From positions 646,936,468-647,000,467 of the forward strand of contig NC_081409.1 in the NCBI RefSeq assembly GCF_030272615.1: a stretch of 64,000 bases of DNA, given 5' to 3'. The notes beneath the pieces were generated by a model. The model had not been told where the DNA came from and searched no databases. It was given only the letters and a program-made list of their open reading frames with translations. Position numbers and translations under genes: made by a program. Positions 1 to 11,600 of the stretch are shown here, piece by piece; within the stretch, counting starts at the first letter, position 1; each line of letters begins with the position of its first letter. Origin of the DNA: Cryptomeria japonica. Its lineage: Eukaryota > Streptophyta > Pinopsida > Cupressales > Cupressaceae.

Positions 1-441
1 TGAGCATTCTCAAGTCTCCCTTCAAGGCTAGGTGTTGAATTCAAGTCAAAGATTCAACCATTGAAGAGGAGATTGATTTTAACATACAATTCCACACAAG
101 CATTTCTATCAACATTGCTACTACAACCTCCCTTGAGGTGATTTACAATTCAGTCTTTCATCTACTTGCAAGTACTTTCATTCATTACTTGGTTAATTCC
201 AAAACTGGGGTTTGACCTAAAGGAAAACCCCTAATCCCAACCCATTTTCCTCTCTTTTCTGTGTGTAGGTTGCAGGTGCACAGTTGTACTTTCAGATTCA
301 GGCTCTATTTGCAGACGTGGAAAAACCCTTTTCATTTCACGGATTTTTTGGAGGACCGTGTACCTTTTTGCCACGGTCTGAGCAACTTTTGCTCAAATTC
401 GCAGGGCAACTTCATCTCGACATATTATTGCCAGATCCAGG
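1..441. other. Flanking remnant of an older retroelement
   Basis: No reading frame here is convincing. The text resembles plant LTR or leader sequence: it is followed directly by Gypsy-A, and the sequence on the other side of that insertion (13326-13663) ends in an LTR terminus plus a primer-binding site. A pyrimidine-rich stretch ending in TGTGTGTAG at about 250-269 resembles a splice acceptor, a feature sometimes found in leaders of Tat-type elements. I infer it is the part of the host element left of the insertion point. The left end of that element is outside the window. Confidence 0.35.
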
Positions 442-1203
442 TGTAGACAACTAAAATTGTCCAGTCTAATTAAATAAATACTTTATTTATTTAATTATCT
501 AAGCTTAATTCTTCTATTAATTAAATAAATCTTTATTTATTTAATTAATTCATGTATCCTCTTCTAGCCTTATTTCTCATTTAAATAAATACTTTTATTT
601 ATTTAAATTATCCTTTTCCTAAATTAAATAAATATCTTATTTATTTAATTGATCCCACTTCTTCTATTAATTATATAAATCTTTATTTATTTAATTAATT
701 CATTAACCTTTTCTACCCATGACACATGTCATTCATCTCTTAATTCCTACACTACCTACCCCTTTCATTATTTTATTATTTCTTTTACCTACCCTCTAAT
801 CATAGCCGACCTCCTTTTACACCTCTTAATCTTATCCCTCCATTTCATATAGTGTCTTATATATAAGGAGATAATTTCTTCATTATCAAACCCTATTCAA
901 TTTATGCACTTGACTACACTACGATCCTACTTGCAACCACATTCCATTCTTTGTTGAGCTCTTGTGCACATAAAATCTAAGAGCAAATATATCAAGCAAG
1001 ATCAATGGAGATAGGAAGAATGGAGATCCAAACCCTATTGGACATGTGATGGTATAATCTTTGTGATTTCATTTGATTTACATTGTCTTAGGTAATCTTC
1101 ATATGTTATGGTGGATCCTTGTTGTTGTTAAGCTAGGGTTTTGTGGTTGAATTCATTTAGCCTTTCAATATCGTTATTATTGTATCCATTTTCACCATAT
1201 ACA
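442..1203 (+). repeat. Gypsy-A 5' LTR
   Basis: 762 bp, starts TGTAGACA and ends CCATATACA. It is aligned by eye with 12617-13325 over the full length. It is about 53 bp longer than the 3' LTR because it holds one more AT-rich palindromic unit near 498-551. U3 is dominated by self-complementary AT blocks (about 465-700), and a TATA-like motif lies at 858-866. Confidence 0.9.
858..868 (+). promoter_or_regulatory. LTR TATA-box candidate
   Basis: TATATATAAGG lies in the middle of the 5' LTR. The 3' LTR has TATATAAGG at the aligned place (12982-12990), so a TATA element is kept in both copies. The position suits an RNA polymerase II promoter with transcription starting some 30 bp downstream (inference). 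Confidence 0.55.
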
Positions 1204-1205
1204 TT

Positions 1206-1226
1206 TTGGCATGCCCGGTGGGACTC
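1206..1226 (+). other. Gypsy-A primer-binding site
   Basis: Immediately after the LTR terminus TACA comes TTTTGGCATGCCCGGTGGGA. A TGG close to the LTR end is the expected complement of a tRNA CCA terminus. I cannot assign the tRNA. The older element to the right has a parallel arrangement (LTR end TACA, then TTTTGGTGAACCCG at 13645). Confidence 0.65.
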
Positions 1227-1304
1227 TTGCCCTTTTTGCATTTAACATCCTTGTTGCAGATATTGTATTTTGAAGTTGCAGATCTGACATTTTCGATGAC
1301 ATTT

Positions 1305-1690
1305 TGGTATTTTCGCATCTGCGTACTTTTAGATCGCGTTTTTGGTTTTCTACCGCATCTGTGACATTTGGAATCATGTTTGCGTCTTCGACATTATTTC
1401 ACCTTTTTTTTGCAGATTGCAGGATCGCGTTTGTGTTCCCAAATTGCATCTATGTTTCTGGCAGTATTTTCATTTTCCAGATTGCAGGTTTTCATTATAG
1501 GCGCATCTGTGGGAAATTTAATCATGTCTGTGAGATCTAGTCATGTCTGTGATCATTTTAATCACGTATGTGCTCTGTAGGATTTTTTGTTTTGCATTTT
1601 TTGTAGAAACACGTCTGTGAAGTGTTAAAACACGTCTGTATTGTGAAATTGTGTCTATGTAAGGTAAAATCGCGTCTGTGTTTTCAAAAT
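1305..1690 (+). repeat. CRCGTCTGTG-like motif array, copy 1
   Basis: About ten degenerate copies of a short motif such as CACGTCTGTG, CATGTCTGTG and CGCGTCTGTG, spaced irregularly by 15-60 bp within the leader. The motif reappears in the same orientation just before gag (2908-3070) and in reverse complement at 11815-12105, upstream of the antisense gene. Confidence 0.7.
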
Positions 1691-2907
1691 AAAATAAAAT
1701 AAATTTTTTTTTTAGGTTTTCATTTTTCGCTATTTGGTCTTGCATTTAATGTTTCAGATCTATTTTATTTTGAGCTAACATCTTCAAATCTAACTAATGA
1801 AATTGGTGCAGCTTGTCTTGAAAGCAAAATCGTTTTGTTGAAGGCCCCTATTTTCACAAAGTCTTTTGGGTTTAAAATTTACCTAACTCATGTGCTTGCA
1901 GGAAGGGGTGATTATTTGAAACAATCCAAACTACTAACAACTCTTTGTTGTAGGTCCTTGGCAAGGGTTTTTGGATTTTTATTGTGTGCCTTGTTTTCAT
2001 AGACTAGCAAACACTTCAATTGGTGCACTAAAATTGAATCATTGTCTTTGGTGTCTTGAGCAATAGGCTCTTTTTGTTTAATCTTTAGAGGGCCTATCTT
2101 CCCGTTTGGTCATTAGGACTACTAGTGAGAAGAGAATGACCCAAGTGGTAGCGAGGAAAACCCACCTCTTCCAAACCACTATAAATAACTATATTCATGG
2201 TGAAAACTATGAATAACATGTGTTGATTAGTTCATACCAACACTATGTCTCCCCATAAACCCGTTTGATCAAATTTATTTGATCAGTTGTAGGGCGTAAC
2301 CCCTACTGGCTGGGAGCCTTCTGTATTTATAGAGTTGAAAGTGTCACATGTATGGCCACACAAGCGGATGCCCTTACTAGCACCTTTTTGTTTTAGAAGC
2401 CCAAACCCTTCTAGTTGTTGGGGTAGGAGGTCAGACCTCTGGTAGCGGCCCACACACATACAGTTCTTAGTAGAGATATAAAGTTCACCACGGGAAGTTT
2501 TCATGGGGACTGATGCTTGGCTGACCCGAGAAGTGAGTGCCCAAGGTGGAGCCAGTGAGGTCAAGCATCTAAGTATCCGCTCTGAATAGCATAGCCTCGA
2601 GGGTAAAACCCCATGTGGGATCAACAACTATTGTCTTGGCCAGCCATAAGAATTGTGCTTGACTTATTTTAAACATTCAAAACATTCAAGACCAAATAGT
2701 AAAACATTGTGTCTTCAAGTGTATGCAAAACATTTTTACATCAAACAACACACCTTTTTTATTGGAGTCATTTTGAGTCTGGACACTTGCAAACATTGGG
2801 TCTTCATCAACACTGTGTCCTCTTGTCATGAAAAAATAGTCAAACAGTCAGATTTGGTCACAACAAAATGACTTCACAGATTGGAAAAAATTGCACAAAT
2901 TTTGCAG

Positions 2908-3070
2908 AAACGCGTCTGTGTTGTATAATCGAGTCTGTGAAGGGCAGAAACGTGTCTGTGTTTCCAAAATCAACATTGCACTTTGCAAAAATCTCAGAAG
3001 TGTGTCTGTGTTGAACAGAACCACGTCTGTGTCAGGAAATCATGTCTGTGAAGTATACAGGTGCATATGT
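2908..3070 (+). repeat. CRCGTCTGTG-like motif array, copy 2
   Basis: About seven copies at 18-35 bp spacing, including CGCGTCTGTG, CGAGTCTGTG, CGTGTCTGTG, CACGTCTGTG and CATGTCTGTG. Same orientation as copy 1. It lies about 500 bp before the gag start. Confidence 0.7.
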
Positions 3071-3570
3071 GATTAGAATTGAAAAAAAAAAAAACTGTTA
3101 CAATCTAGCAAACAAACACAGTCACTTTCGGAATTCTTGAGCTTCCTAGGTTATTTCTCCAGGTTTCATTTAGCGTTCAACCTGTCTTTGGGTCTCACAC
3201 AGTCCATCATTGCTTCACATCTCACTTTACATTCACAATTGTCTAAACTTGAGTCAAAAGGTCACTTGCTTGTCCTCATCATACTTTGTCAACATACTAC
3301 ATACAACAACACTTTGCTAAGTGGTCCCTCATCAAGGTCTCTCACCTTTGGGTCTCATTTGGTCTTACTTAAAGTCAAGGTCAACTTACCTCATCAAGAG
3401 AAAATATCCTCTCTTTGGAAGTCACACCTACTCTACTACATACATACTTGGTCTTACACTTTGGACATTGCAAGTACACCTCAGATTCATTTACAGTCCA
3501 TCCAACTCTTGGTCTTCCATACTTTTTCCATTTTCATCTAGTCTCACACATCTTGGTCAATACCTAGTTC

Positions 3571-5799
3571 ATGGTTGAAACCCGTCTTCAAAAATCTAGG
3601 AGAGATACTAAAGAGGCTCCAGTGTCTGCAAACATGAGTGTTTATGAGTATGACAATGATGTCTTTTTCAATACTGATCATAACACATTACCTGACATGG
3701 ATGCCTATATAAACATTCCAAATGTTGAGAACATGGACACTACAAACAACAATGATACACACAATGGCAATATGGACAACTTTTCCATACATTCAGCAGA
3801 TGTGGAAGAATCTATTATGAATCCCCATTTCAATCGATTGGTTGAGGAAATAATGAGGGATAGACAATACTTCTTACAAATGATGGCACAAAGTGGAGCC
3901 AAGATACCCCATGATTTTGACATGTCTCAAATAATGGAAAATCGACCTTTGCAACAAACTCACTCCAACATGGATCAAAGGAGGCCTAATAGTGGAGGAA
4001 ATAGAGGACCACATATGGTACCTAAATAACCATCATCTTTGCTTCAAAAACCAAAGGTCCCACATACACATGGTCAAGCATATGATACTCACCTTCGCAA
4101 ACCACTATGGAAGTCTTATGCAGAAAGATATGCTCAATCACATACCAATGCTAAGGATCAACCACCAAAGCAATTGGATATTCAAAGGCATGCTCAAAAT
4201 TTGGACACAAGGAAACCTCATGTCAAATTTAGGGGCAACACATTAGAACATGACATGCCTGTAGAGTATGGTATACATGCACAAAATAGATATGGTGTTC
4301 CTCAACATGAATCTATACAAAGTGGTCCATATATGCAACATCATTATAGACCTCCTTGATATGAACATGTGTATGATCAATATCATCCATATATGCAATA
4401 TGCTCCTCCTCCAATTGGTGCCTCAAGCATGGGGTATGGTCAAAGAATTCAATCTCCACCTAAGAGCAATTTGGAGCAACAAATCAGGGACTTACAAAAG
4501 AAAATGGAGGACATAAATACAACAAAGCCAACATACACAATGAGAGACATATGTCCTTATCCATTTGACAAAAGCATTCCAATGCCTCCATTTCCTACAC
4601 ATTTTGTGACACCTAAATTTGATAAGTATAGAGGAAAAGGGGATCCTAAGGCACACATAAGACAGTTTTTCCCAGCTTGCATTGAGGTAGTAGCAGAAGA
4701 GACATATTTGATGAGATTATTTCCACAAAGCCTAGGTGATCAAGCTATGGAATGGTTCTCCCAACTTCCACTTGGAATTAAGTCATGGGGTGACTTAGCA
4801 GAGGCATTTATTCAACATTTTTCCTACAACATAGAGACAAACATATTAGTCAATACTTTTTGCAACACCAAGCAAAAAGAGGGAGAGTCTTTTACATCAT
4901 TTTTACAAAGATGGAGGAATCTAGCTAGCAGATGCTCTTGTGAAATTTCACAAAAACAAATGGTAGAAATGTTCACCCAAAATGTTAACAAAGAGATTGG
5001 TTATGACTTAAGGAAAGCTTGTTTGACCACCTTCAAGGACATCATTGAAAAAGGCTTAGCGACAAAAAAGGTCCTAATTGAACAAGGAGTCATTAAGATA
5101 TTCAAGGAAAACAAAGATGACTTTAAAGGAAAAGACAAGCCAAGATTTTGGAATAAAAACAAGAACACAGTCAATGATGGTGTTGTTGATGCCAATATCG
5201 TGCGACCCAAATTCATTTTTTTTGGATCAAATCAGGTGAATACTCAAACAACTTCTAAATCACGAAGGAAGTACACTCCATTGGGTGAACCACTTGAGTC
5301 AGTTTTCAAAAAACTAGTGGCAAACAAAGTAATCACTATTCCAAATTTTCCTCCATATGAACCAAAGGTTAAACCAAATTGGTGGAATGATGATGAATAT
5401 TGTGAATTTCATAAGAGCAAGGGTCATAAGACAGGAAATTGTCATCGACTGAAGAACATCATACAAGATCTCATGGATAGGGGTGACATTGAGATTGAAG
5501 GGTACTCATCCAATCAAGAACATGAGATGTTTAAGGAACCATTCCCAAAAAATGACAAGGGAAAAGTTGTAGCCACAGATGACCAGACCAACTATACCAG
5601 AGCATCTTATAACTATGATTCAACTATCAATCACATCTTGATGGACAATTATGTCTCTACCATTATCATCAAGGACAAAAACCTTGAGAATTCTACCCAA
5701 AGACCCAAGATTGTCTTAAAAGGCATTGGATCTTCTTCCGAACCTACCTCTGAATGTCATGTTACAACTTTTCAAGGTATTGCAAGGTGCTCCAGCTAA
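3571..5799 (+). pseudogene. Gypsy-A gag (decayed)
   Basis: A single frame of 743 codons, beginning MVETR and broken by only two stops: TAA at 4027 (from CAA) and TGA at 4357 (from CGA). The N-terminal 250 residues are polar and low-complexity. Residues about 330-520 are a retrotransposon gag capsid-like domain (motifs FDKYRGKGDPKAH, WFSQLPLG, SFTSFLQRW). Near residue 608 is a CEFHKSKGHKTGNC-type Cys/His motif followed by LKNIIQDLMDRG, typical of Tat-branch gag. The frame ends at TAA 5797; the downstream protease region is in the +1 frame. The overlap of sensible text near 5766-5790 indicates a small indel, so the original was probably one gag-protease polyprotein. It would build the virus-like particle of the element. 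Confidence 0.85.
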
Positions 5800-6691
5800 A
5801 AATGTCGCTTCCTCATCAACTAAGCCTGAGTATGACCTTGTAGAACAGTTAGGGAAGACACCCGCACTCATCTCCATCCTTGAGCTCTTACACATATCCC
5901 CCGCACATAAAGCCATACTTGACAAAATTTTGAGAGACACCTCTATCCCTACTAATCTGAACATGGACCAGTTTCAAGCCATGGTGGGATACCTTTTCAT
6001 TCCACACTCTCTTACATTCACAGAAGCCAATGATGCCTCCGTAAGTCAGCCACATAATGCACCATTACACATTGAAGCCTTCATACACAAACATTGAATA
6101 AAATGAGTCTTGATAGATGGAGGAGTAGGTCTAAACATTTGTACATTGAGCACTATTAAACAATTGAGATATTCTAATAAAGCTGTGAATTCTACAAACA
6201 AAATTACCATCAAAGCATATGATGATGAAGAGCGTTCATCCAAAGGCACAGTCACCTTGCCTCTCAGAGTTGGGCCAGTTACAAAGGATGTGGTTTGTCA
6301 AGTCCTAGACCTAGATCTCACATACAATATATTACTAGGACGTCCATGGATTCATGATATGGGAGCAGTCCCATCTACATATCATCGATGTATCAAGTTT
6401 CCACACAATGGAGTGGAAGTGACCATCAAAGTGGATCCAAATCCATTCATATATTGCAACAATCTGCAACCTCGAGCAGAAATAACAATTCCAGCCAATC
6501 GAGAAGCTATTCCTTCATCAGCATATGTGGATCCAGAATCCTTGAAAGCTTCTACATCAAAACAAGTAGAGATCAAAGAAAAGTTCAAGGTTAAAGACTT
6601 GGGATGTGGTGAGTATATCTTTCATGTTGATCAACTCTCATTATCTCCTAAGGTATTCAGTCAACAAGAACAACCTACAAACAATTTGTAA
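5780..6691 (+). pseudogene. Gypsy-A retropepsin region (decayed)
   Basis: Frame 2 continues from gag. A conserved linker (GAPAKNVASSSTKPEYDLVE, then ISILELLHISPAHKAILDK) leads into an aspartic protease: VLIDGG with the catalytic Asp at 6116-6118, later NILLGRPWIHDMGAVPS, the usual second protease motif of this branch. Nonsense codons TGA at 6095 and 6104 precede the active site, both explicable as CGA to TGA, and TAA at 6689 as CAA to TAA. The Gly after DGG reads V-G rather than the usual S/A, so the active-site loop has also changed. In an intact element this cleaves the polyprotein. Confidence 0.8.
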
Positions 6692-7666
6692 TGCCAAGGA
6701 ATTGGGTGTGAACCACCTAGTGTTGTGGCTACTAAGTCTGAATACAAATCTCCTCTAGTGGTGCAAGCATCTCTTGATATCAATAGTCCTAAGAGTGGTT
6801 CCAACAAAGAATCTATTGAGCATATCGCCAGCCCTCTTGAGAACTCACATAGCCTTACCATTTCATCCACTCATTCCATTTCCACTCCACTTCTAGACTT
6901 GGATCAACAAGAATCACAAAAGCCATTACTCATTAGGGATCACAAATCAAGATTTGAAAAGAAAAATCTAAAAGTCAAAAATAAAGAAAAGTCCTTTAGT
7001 TCAAATCAAAATCAAAAGCTATTGGACTCTGCAAAAATCAAAGTCAAGGATAAAAATCCTACGAAAGAAAAAGAACAAGAGTTGATCTCCCCTAATATCA
7101 AAATAACTGGGGGCAAAAGTTCTAAAATTTCAAGTCAAAAAGCATACTTGTTGATCCTAAGTCTCCATCATGCTATCCTACTTTCACTTCTTTTCGCAAT
7201 CATAAGCCTTCATCACTCATTTACTTGTTCCACACATCCTTTTCCTTCTAGAAATACATCATGGACCTTTAATGGAGCTTCTTTGAAGGACTTTGTTATT
7301 AGGGATGCCCAAACTTCTTCAGGTGACATGCATATGAGCCTGTGCAGTCCACACACTAGTAATTCTATCTCAGTTCCTTCATCAAGGAAGACAATCGCTT
7401 GAGCTACACATCATTCGCTCAAGGAACAATGCAGTTACAATCACAAAGTCAAGCCTCGCACATTTGAGGTAGGTGACTTGGTTCTCAGAGAAAACCCCAA
7501 AAATCAGCAAGACGGAGAGAAGAAGGGCAAGTTTGAACCAAATTGGCTTGGTCCTTACATCATTATAGCAGCATATGGATCTGGTGCATATCAGCTCTCA
7601 ACTACAGAAGGTGAACCTTTGGAGGATCCTATCAATAACATGCACCTTCGCAGGTTCTACACATAG
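6692..7666 (+). pseudogene. Gypsy-A linker plus integrase C-terminal tail
   Basis: The protease frame runs on without a shift. First comes a Ser/Lys-rich linker (6725-7110) and a hydrophobic stretch (about 7140-7235). Then, after TGA at 7400, comes a recognisable integrase C-terminus: VKPRTFEVGDLVL, WLGPYIIIAAYGSGAYQL, then NNMHLRRFYT and a TAG at 7664. Everything expected between protease and this tail (RT, RNase H, zinc-binding and catalytic integrase) is missing, yet the frame is preserved across the junction. That suggests either a long-established non-autonomous form or a chance in-frame deletion. Confidence 0.75.
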
Positions 7667-9480
7667 CTCTTTGAAATATCCTAATTCAAAAAAATACAAA
7701 AAAAATCAAAAAATTTAAAAATACAAAAAAAATCAAAAAATTAAAAAATACCCAAAAAAAAAATCAAAAATTTCAAAAACACAAAAAACATTGAAAAATC
7801 GAAAAAAGTAAAGAGAAATAATTTCATCCAACGGTGAAAACCACTTTGGTGGCGCCCTAGGCAAGTACCATGGTGAAAACTGAGTCACCAATGCCATGCA
7901 TAGAGACATTGCTCCTCCCTCTTTCAGGATTCTCTTTCATCACTTCACTTTGCACACACTCACAGCCTATTTGTTCATAATAAACTTACCCATTTCCATC
8001 ATGGCTTGTTATTGATCTACCTAAGATTGGTTAGCCATTTATAATAAACCTCCCTTTCCATCCATAATAAATCAGATCCTATCTGTGGCTAAGGAAAATC
8101 CTATGTCTAGTGATGGGTGTGGAACCAAGAACATCACATGTTTTGAGGAGTACAGTTTCTTCCAACTTCCTTCAGTCTATCCATGCACAATTCACAATAA
8201 AGTAGTATTTGCATCACAGATCCGCAATAAAGTATCAGTTTCATGGATTCAGTAAGTTTCAGATGAGACAGCAACAACTATGGGCTTCAACAAATCAAAT
8301 CTTTCAACAGACTCAGACAACATATGGTTCAGTGCTATCTATCCTTTCTGTGAAAGTAAACATTGTGACCACAATCAAATAAGACTTATACAAGTGACAA
8401 GTGACAAGAGACACTAAACTTGAGGACTACAGTGGATGTTGGTGTCAAGTCTTGGTTTTCTTTTGATTTTATCTTTTGGTGACATGTCTTTTAGCTTTTT
8501 CAGGATGTCTCTGACTAGAGATTTTATCTCCAGGATGTCTTTGACTAGAAAGGCGAGGATGGGGTATCGTCACCTATTTGTATTTGCTATCTATGGATTG
8601 TCTCTTAGTAATGCTATGACTTGTCCAAGGATATGAGGACACTGAGAGTCTAGTGTGAATTGGGGCATTCTTTGTTTGTGACTATCTTACCTCCATGCAA
8701 ATAGGTACAATGACTTTCTGGGTCGAACATATGCCTCGATTGTCATAACCTACTTGCCATAATAAAGCTCAATGATGATAATGCACAAGAAGCTCTTTCA
8801 CTTTTATATCTTTTGTCTTTCATCCCCCTTTCTTGATTGACTTCCATCATCCTTCTCGAGTTCACATAGCCTGCTATCATATGATTGAGTATAATGACAC
8901 ACCAAAAACATTTGCATTTCATGTAGCTGCACCTGCACTACCATATATTAAGCATTTCATACATACATATAGATATCACAATTGCATCACATCCTACACA
9001 CAACACATGTTAGAACATTTTATATTCTCATCATGTAAATAGTTCTTTGCATTATCATATTCATTTGCATTTCATACATTCACATTTGCATTTACATAAC
9101 ATATAAAACATAAAAGAACAAAAATATTGCATTGCATCATATACATATTTGCATCCATGTCATAAGCATCACATAAACATACATCATAAGAAAATTTCAT
9201 TACATAGGTACACATGCATATAGCTGCCACAAAGATGAATCATCTCATATATATATATAAAGTGTCATGATACAATGATGTCAAAATCATATGGCTACAA
9301 TCACCCGAAGGTGTCTACATCATCATACAAAAATGGTACAATACTGATATATAGGGAGCCCTCTAAGGCTATGATGAACTCCCTCCCTCGAAGCCACCTA
9401 GCTTCGATGGAATCCGAGCCCCCAAAGGACCTGCCCCAGGATCATCCCTCCTGTCCCCTCTATCTGGTGGTGGTGGAGGA
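7667..9480. other. Gypsy-A 3' non-coding region
   Basis: Begins with an A-rich block (7680-7810) of repeated AAAAAATC-type strings, then a segment containing GGTGGCGCCCTAGG (7850), and from about 8840 to 9240 a series of CATTTGCATTTCATACAT-like strings. No ORF here has support on either strand. Tat-like elements commonly have such a non-coding spacer between pol and an accessory ORF. Confidence 0.5.
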
Positions 9481-9544
9481 CCCATAACCCCACCACTAGA
9501 TGCCTATTTCCTCCAGCTCCCTCTCGTAGCTGTCGCTATCCACG

Positions 9545-11290
9545 ATGGTCTATGGAAGCTCCTCATCTGCTGATTAGCTAGCACTACACCATAATAGAGA
9601 TCCCACTAGTAGGCAATCTCCTCCCCTACCCATAGAACATAGGCATATCCAGCCCCTGTGTCCTCTGCTGCCTGCCTCCCAGCCCTTAGTGCGGTCTCAG
9701 CCTCTGTGTAGTGCTGAATGGCCTAATCCCGCTCCTGCTCAGTATCTCTGAGCTGCCTCTTGAGCCTATCCCTCTCCCTCTCCAGGTCCTGGATCTCATC
9801 TACCTGTCCCTGGTAGATCTCCCTCAGCTCCATTAGCTCATCCTCCTCTGCCTTAGCCCCCTGTGGCTCCCCTTGTATGGGTGCATGCCCTTGTACTGGT
9901 GCCTATACTGGTGCCTATCCCTATATCTATCCCTGTACCTATCCCTATACCTACACCTTTTTGGGACCCTGTGCTCCTGGCACCTGTAGCGGTAATCCAC
10001 CGCGACCTCTCACCACTTGAGCCTGCCTGTCCTCTCCACCCTCCCTCCACAGTGCCACCCTCCTCTCTCCAACCGCCCCTCTCCTCCTCCATTGGCCTCT
10101 GCCCCCATCATCTCCATTATCATCACCATCCCCACCACCATCTCCATCTAATAGCTCTCCTGGATCCGTCAGGCATGGGAATGGATGCTCGGCCCAGTAT
10201 GCTATGTACTCGGCATCCATGCCGGCATCCTCAATCTTTGGCCACATGTCCCATGGTAGGGGCATCATCTCTACTAGCTGTGTAACAACCTGATCATATG
10301 ATAATAGGGGCCCAAACTACGTCAGATCTCTGACAGTCTATGCATACATGCCTGAACCCCGTGGCATCCACTGGATCTTGCCGAACTGCCTGCCCACCCT
10401 GTCCACTAGCTGCCTCTCTAGTACATAGGGCATCTGCCCAATCAGATACCTACTCCAGAAGGTGTAGGGAAGCTCTACTGCATCATCCTCCCACTGCTCA
10501 CATCCCAGGTATGGCCTCCATATCACCATATCAATGTCATCAATCACCTGTCGCCAGTGCTCTAACCTGTCAATCCATGGCTGCAAAGTGATCATGTCGT
10601 ACAAGTGTACAAAACTACGTCCATGACCTCTACCCCTGAAATGTATCAGTCTCATCACTAGCAGATGCTCATAGGCCCACACCTATAACAATGTGACCCC
10701 ACTGACCTGTGGTACACAAACTGATGTAGCTTGTAATACAGGTGTGCTAGCACACACAGTCCCCAGGCATATCTAGTGTGTTGTGTCACCAGTGTCTCCA
10801 ATGCACCTCCCCGGCCCACCACCAACCCTTGTGTCGCTCTATCAGGACACAAGAACCCATTGATCGCTCCTTCTATCACTGCTGGTAGCGCTAATCCTGT
10901 AGCTGTCATGGTGTCCCAAGCCACATGTCCTGCCCTCATCTCCAGTCCTGGGTCCTGGAACACTCATCTCAGGGCCTCCCTGTCTCCATCTCAATCATAG
11001 GGAATTAGCTCCCCATCGATCGATATCCTTAGGATCCTGTATACATCCTCGAGGGTGACTGTCATCTCCCCCATTGGTAAATGGAAAGTACAAGTCTCAG
11101 AGTGCCACCTCTCTGCCAGTGCAGTCAACAGTCCCATGTTTTCCTGAAACTCAGGCACGTACAGAATATGTCTCAGATCCATAGCCTCGATAGCCACTCG
11201 GTCCTCGAAGGTCAGCTTAGGTCGCAATCTCTGTGTCAATGGGAATCTCTCTCGTGACTCCAACATAGGCAAATACTCCTGCTGTCAAGC
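9545..11290 (-). pseudogene. Antisense plant mobile domain gene with C-terminal coiled coil
   Basis: Reading leftward from about 11290. The first frame (11272-10660) contains LTFEDRVAIEA, then the plant mobile domain hallmark FHLPMGEMTVTLEDVYRIL, and VVGRGGALETLV, YAWGLCVLAHLYYKLH. One frameshift near 10685 leads to the second frame: VWAYEHLL, EDDAVELPYTFWSRYL, VDRVGRQFGKIQ. The same frame then runs through an acidic/Gly stretch (10080-10160), a VQGQ-type repeat (9855-9965), a coiled coil (DLERERDRLKRQLRD at about 9750) and a tail to about 9545. In-frame stops checked are all explicable as CGA to TGA or CAG to TAG. A TTTGCTTGACAG string just before the first frame (about 11283) resembles a splice acceptor, so a 5' exon may lie further right. 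Plant mobile domain proteins occur both as host genes and inside retrotransposons (family knowledge). No promoter was identified. Confidence 0.85.
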
Positions 11291-11324
11291 AAATCAATCA
11301 TGTTAGTCATAGTGGCATTCACTG

Positions 11325-11600
11325 TTCATCACAAAATGCTACTTTTTATCTAAATGCATATGGCATTCTATTCTAGTGACACTCACTGTTCATCACAAAG
11401 TGTTGCTATCTATCCTAGTGACACTCACTATTCATCACAAAGTGTTGCTTCTATCCTAGTGGTACTCCCTATTCATCACAAAGTACTATGTGTTTGGCAC
11501 TCCCTGTTCATCACAAAGTGCTGCTCATATTTTAGTACTCCCTATTCATCACAAAGTACTATATCTTTGTACTCACTGTTCATCACAAAGTGCCTCAATC
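11325..11600. repeat. TTCATCACAAAGTG tandem motif array
   Basis: Seven close copies of TTCATCACAAAGT, at about 11328, 11388, 11432, 11471, 11507, 11545 and 11580, each followed by GCT, ACT or similar and preceded by CTCACT or CTCCCT. Spacing is 33-60 bp. Weaker relatives lie near 11661 and 11771. It sits just upstream of the antisense gene, and nothing in it is coding. Confidence 0.75.

Larger units (their letters stand above)
1227..3570 (+). other. Gypsy-A long leader
   Basis: About 2.3 kb without a credible ORF between the primer site and gag. It holds two arrays of a CRCGTCTGTG-like motif (listed separately), a stretch at 2100-2640 with conserved-looking non-coding text, and a C/T-rich part at 3140-3560 with repeated GGTCTCA and TTTGGGTCTCA strings. 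The short ORFs here have no codon structure that continues past their ends. Confidence 0.55.

Noticed and set aside
3137-3578. Overlapping ORFs of 134 and 85 codons in the Gypsy-A leader
   Set aside because: C/T-rich repetitive leader, with two overlapping frames equally open. The gag frame starts after them.
8840-9240. CATTTGCATTTCATAC strings as a satellite
   Set aside because: Units vary in length and order without a fixed period. Ordinary AT-rich non-coding sequence of the element.
9863-10285. Plus-strand 140-codon ORF rich in Pro and Val
   Set aside because: It is the complement of the Gly/acid-rich and VQGQ parts of the antisense gene, whose motifs and continuous frame are on the minus strand.
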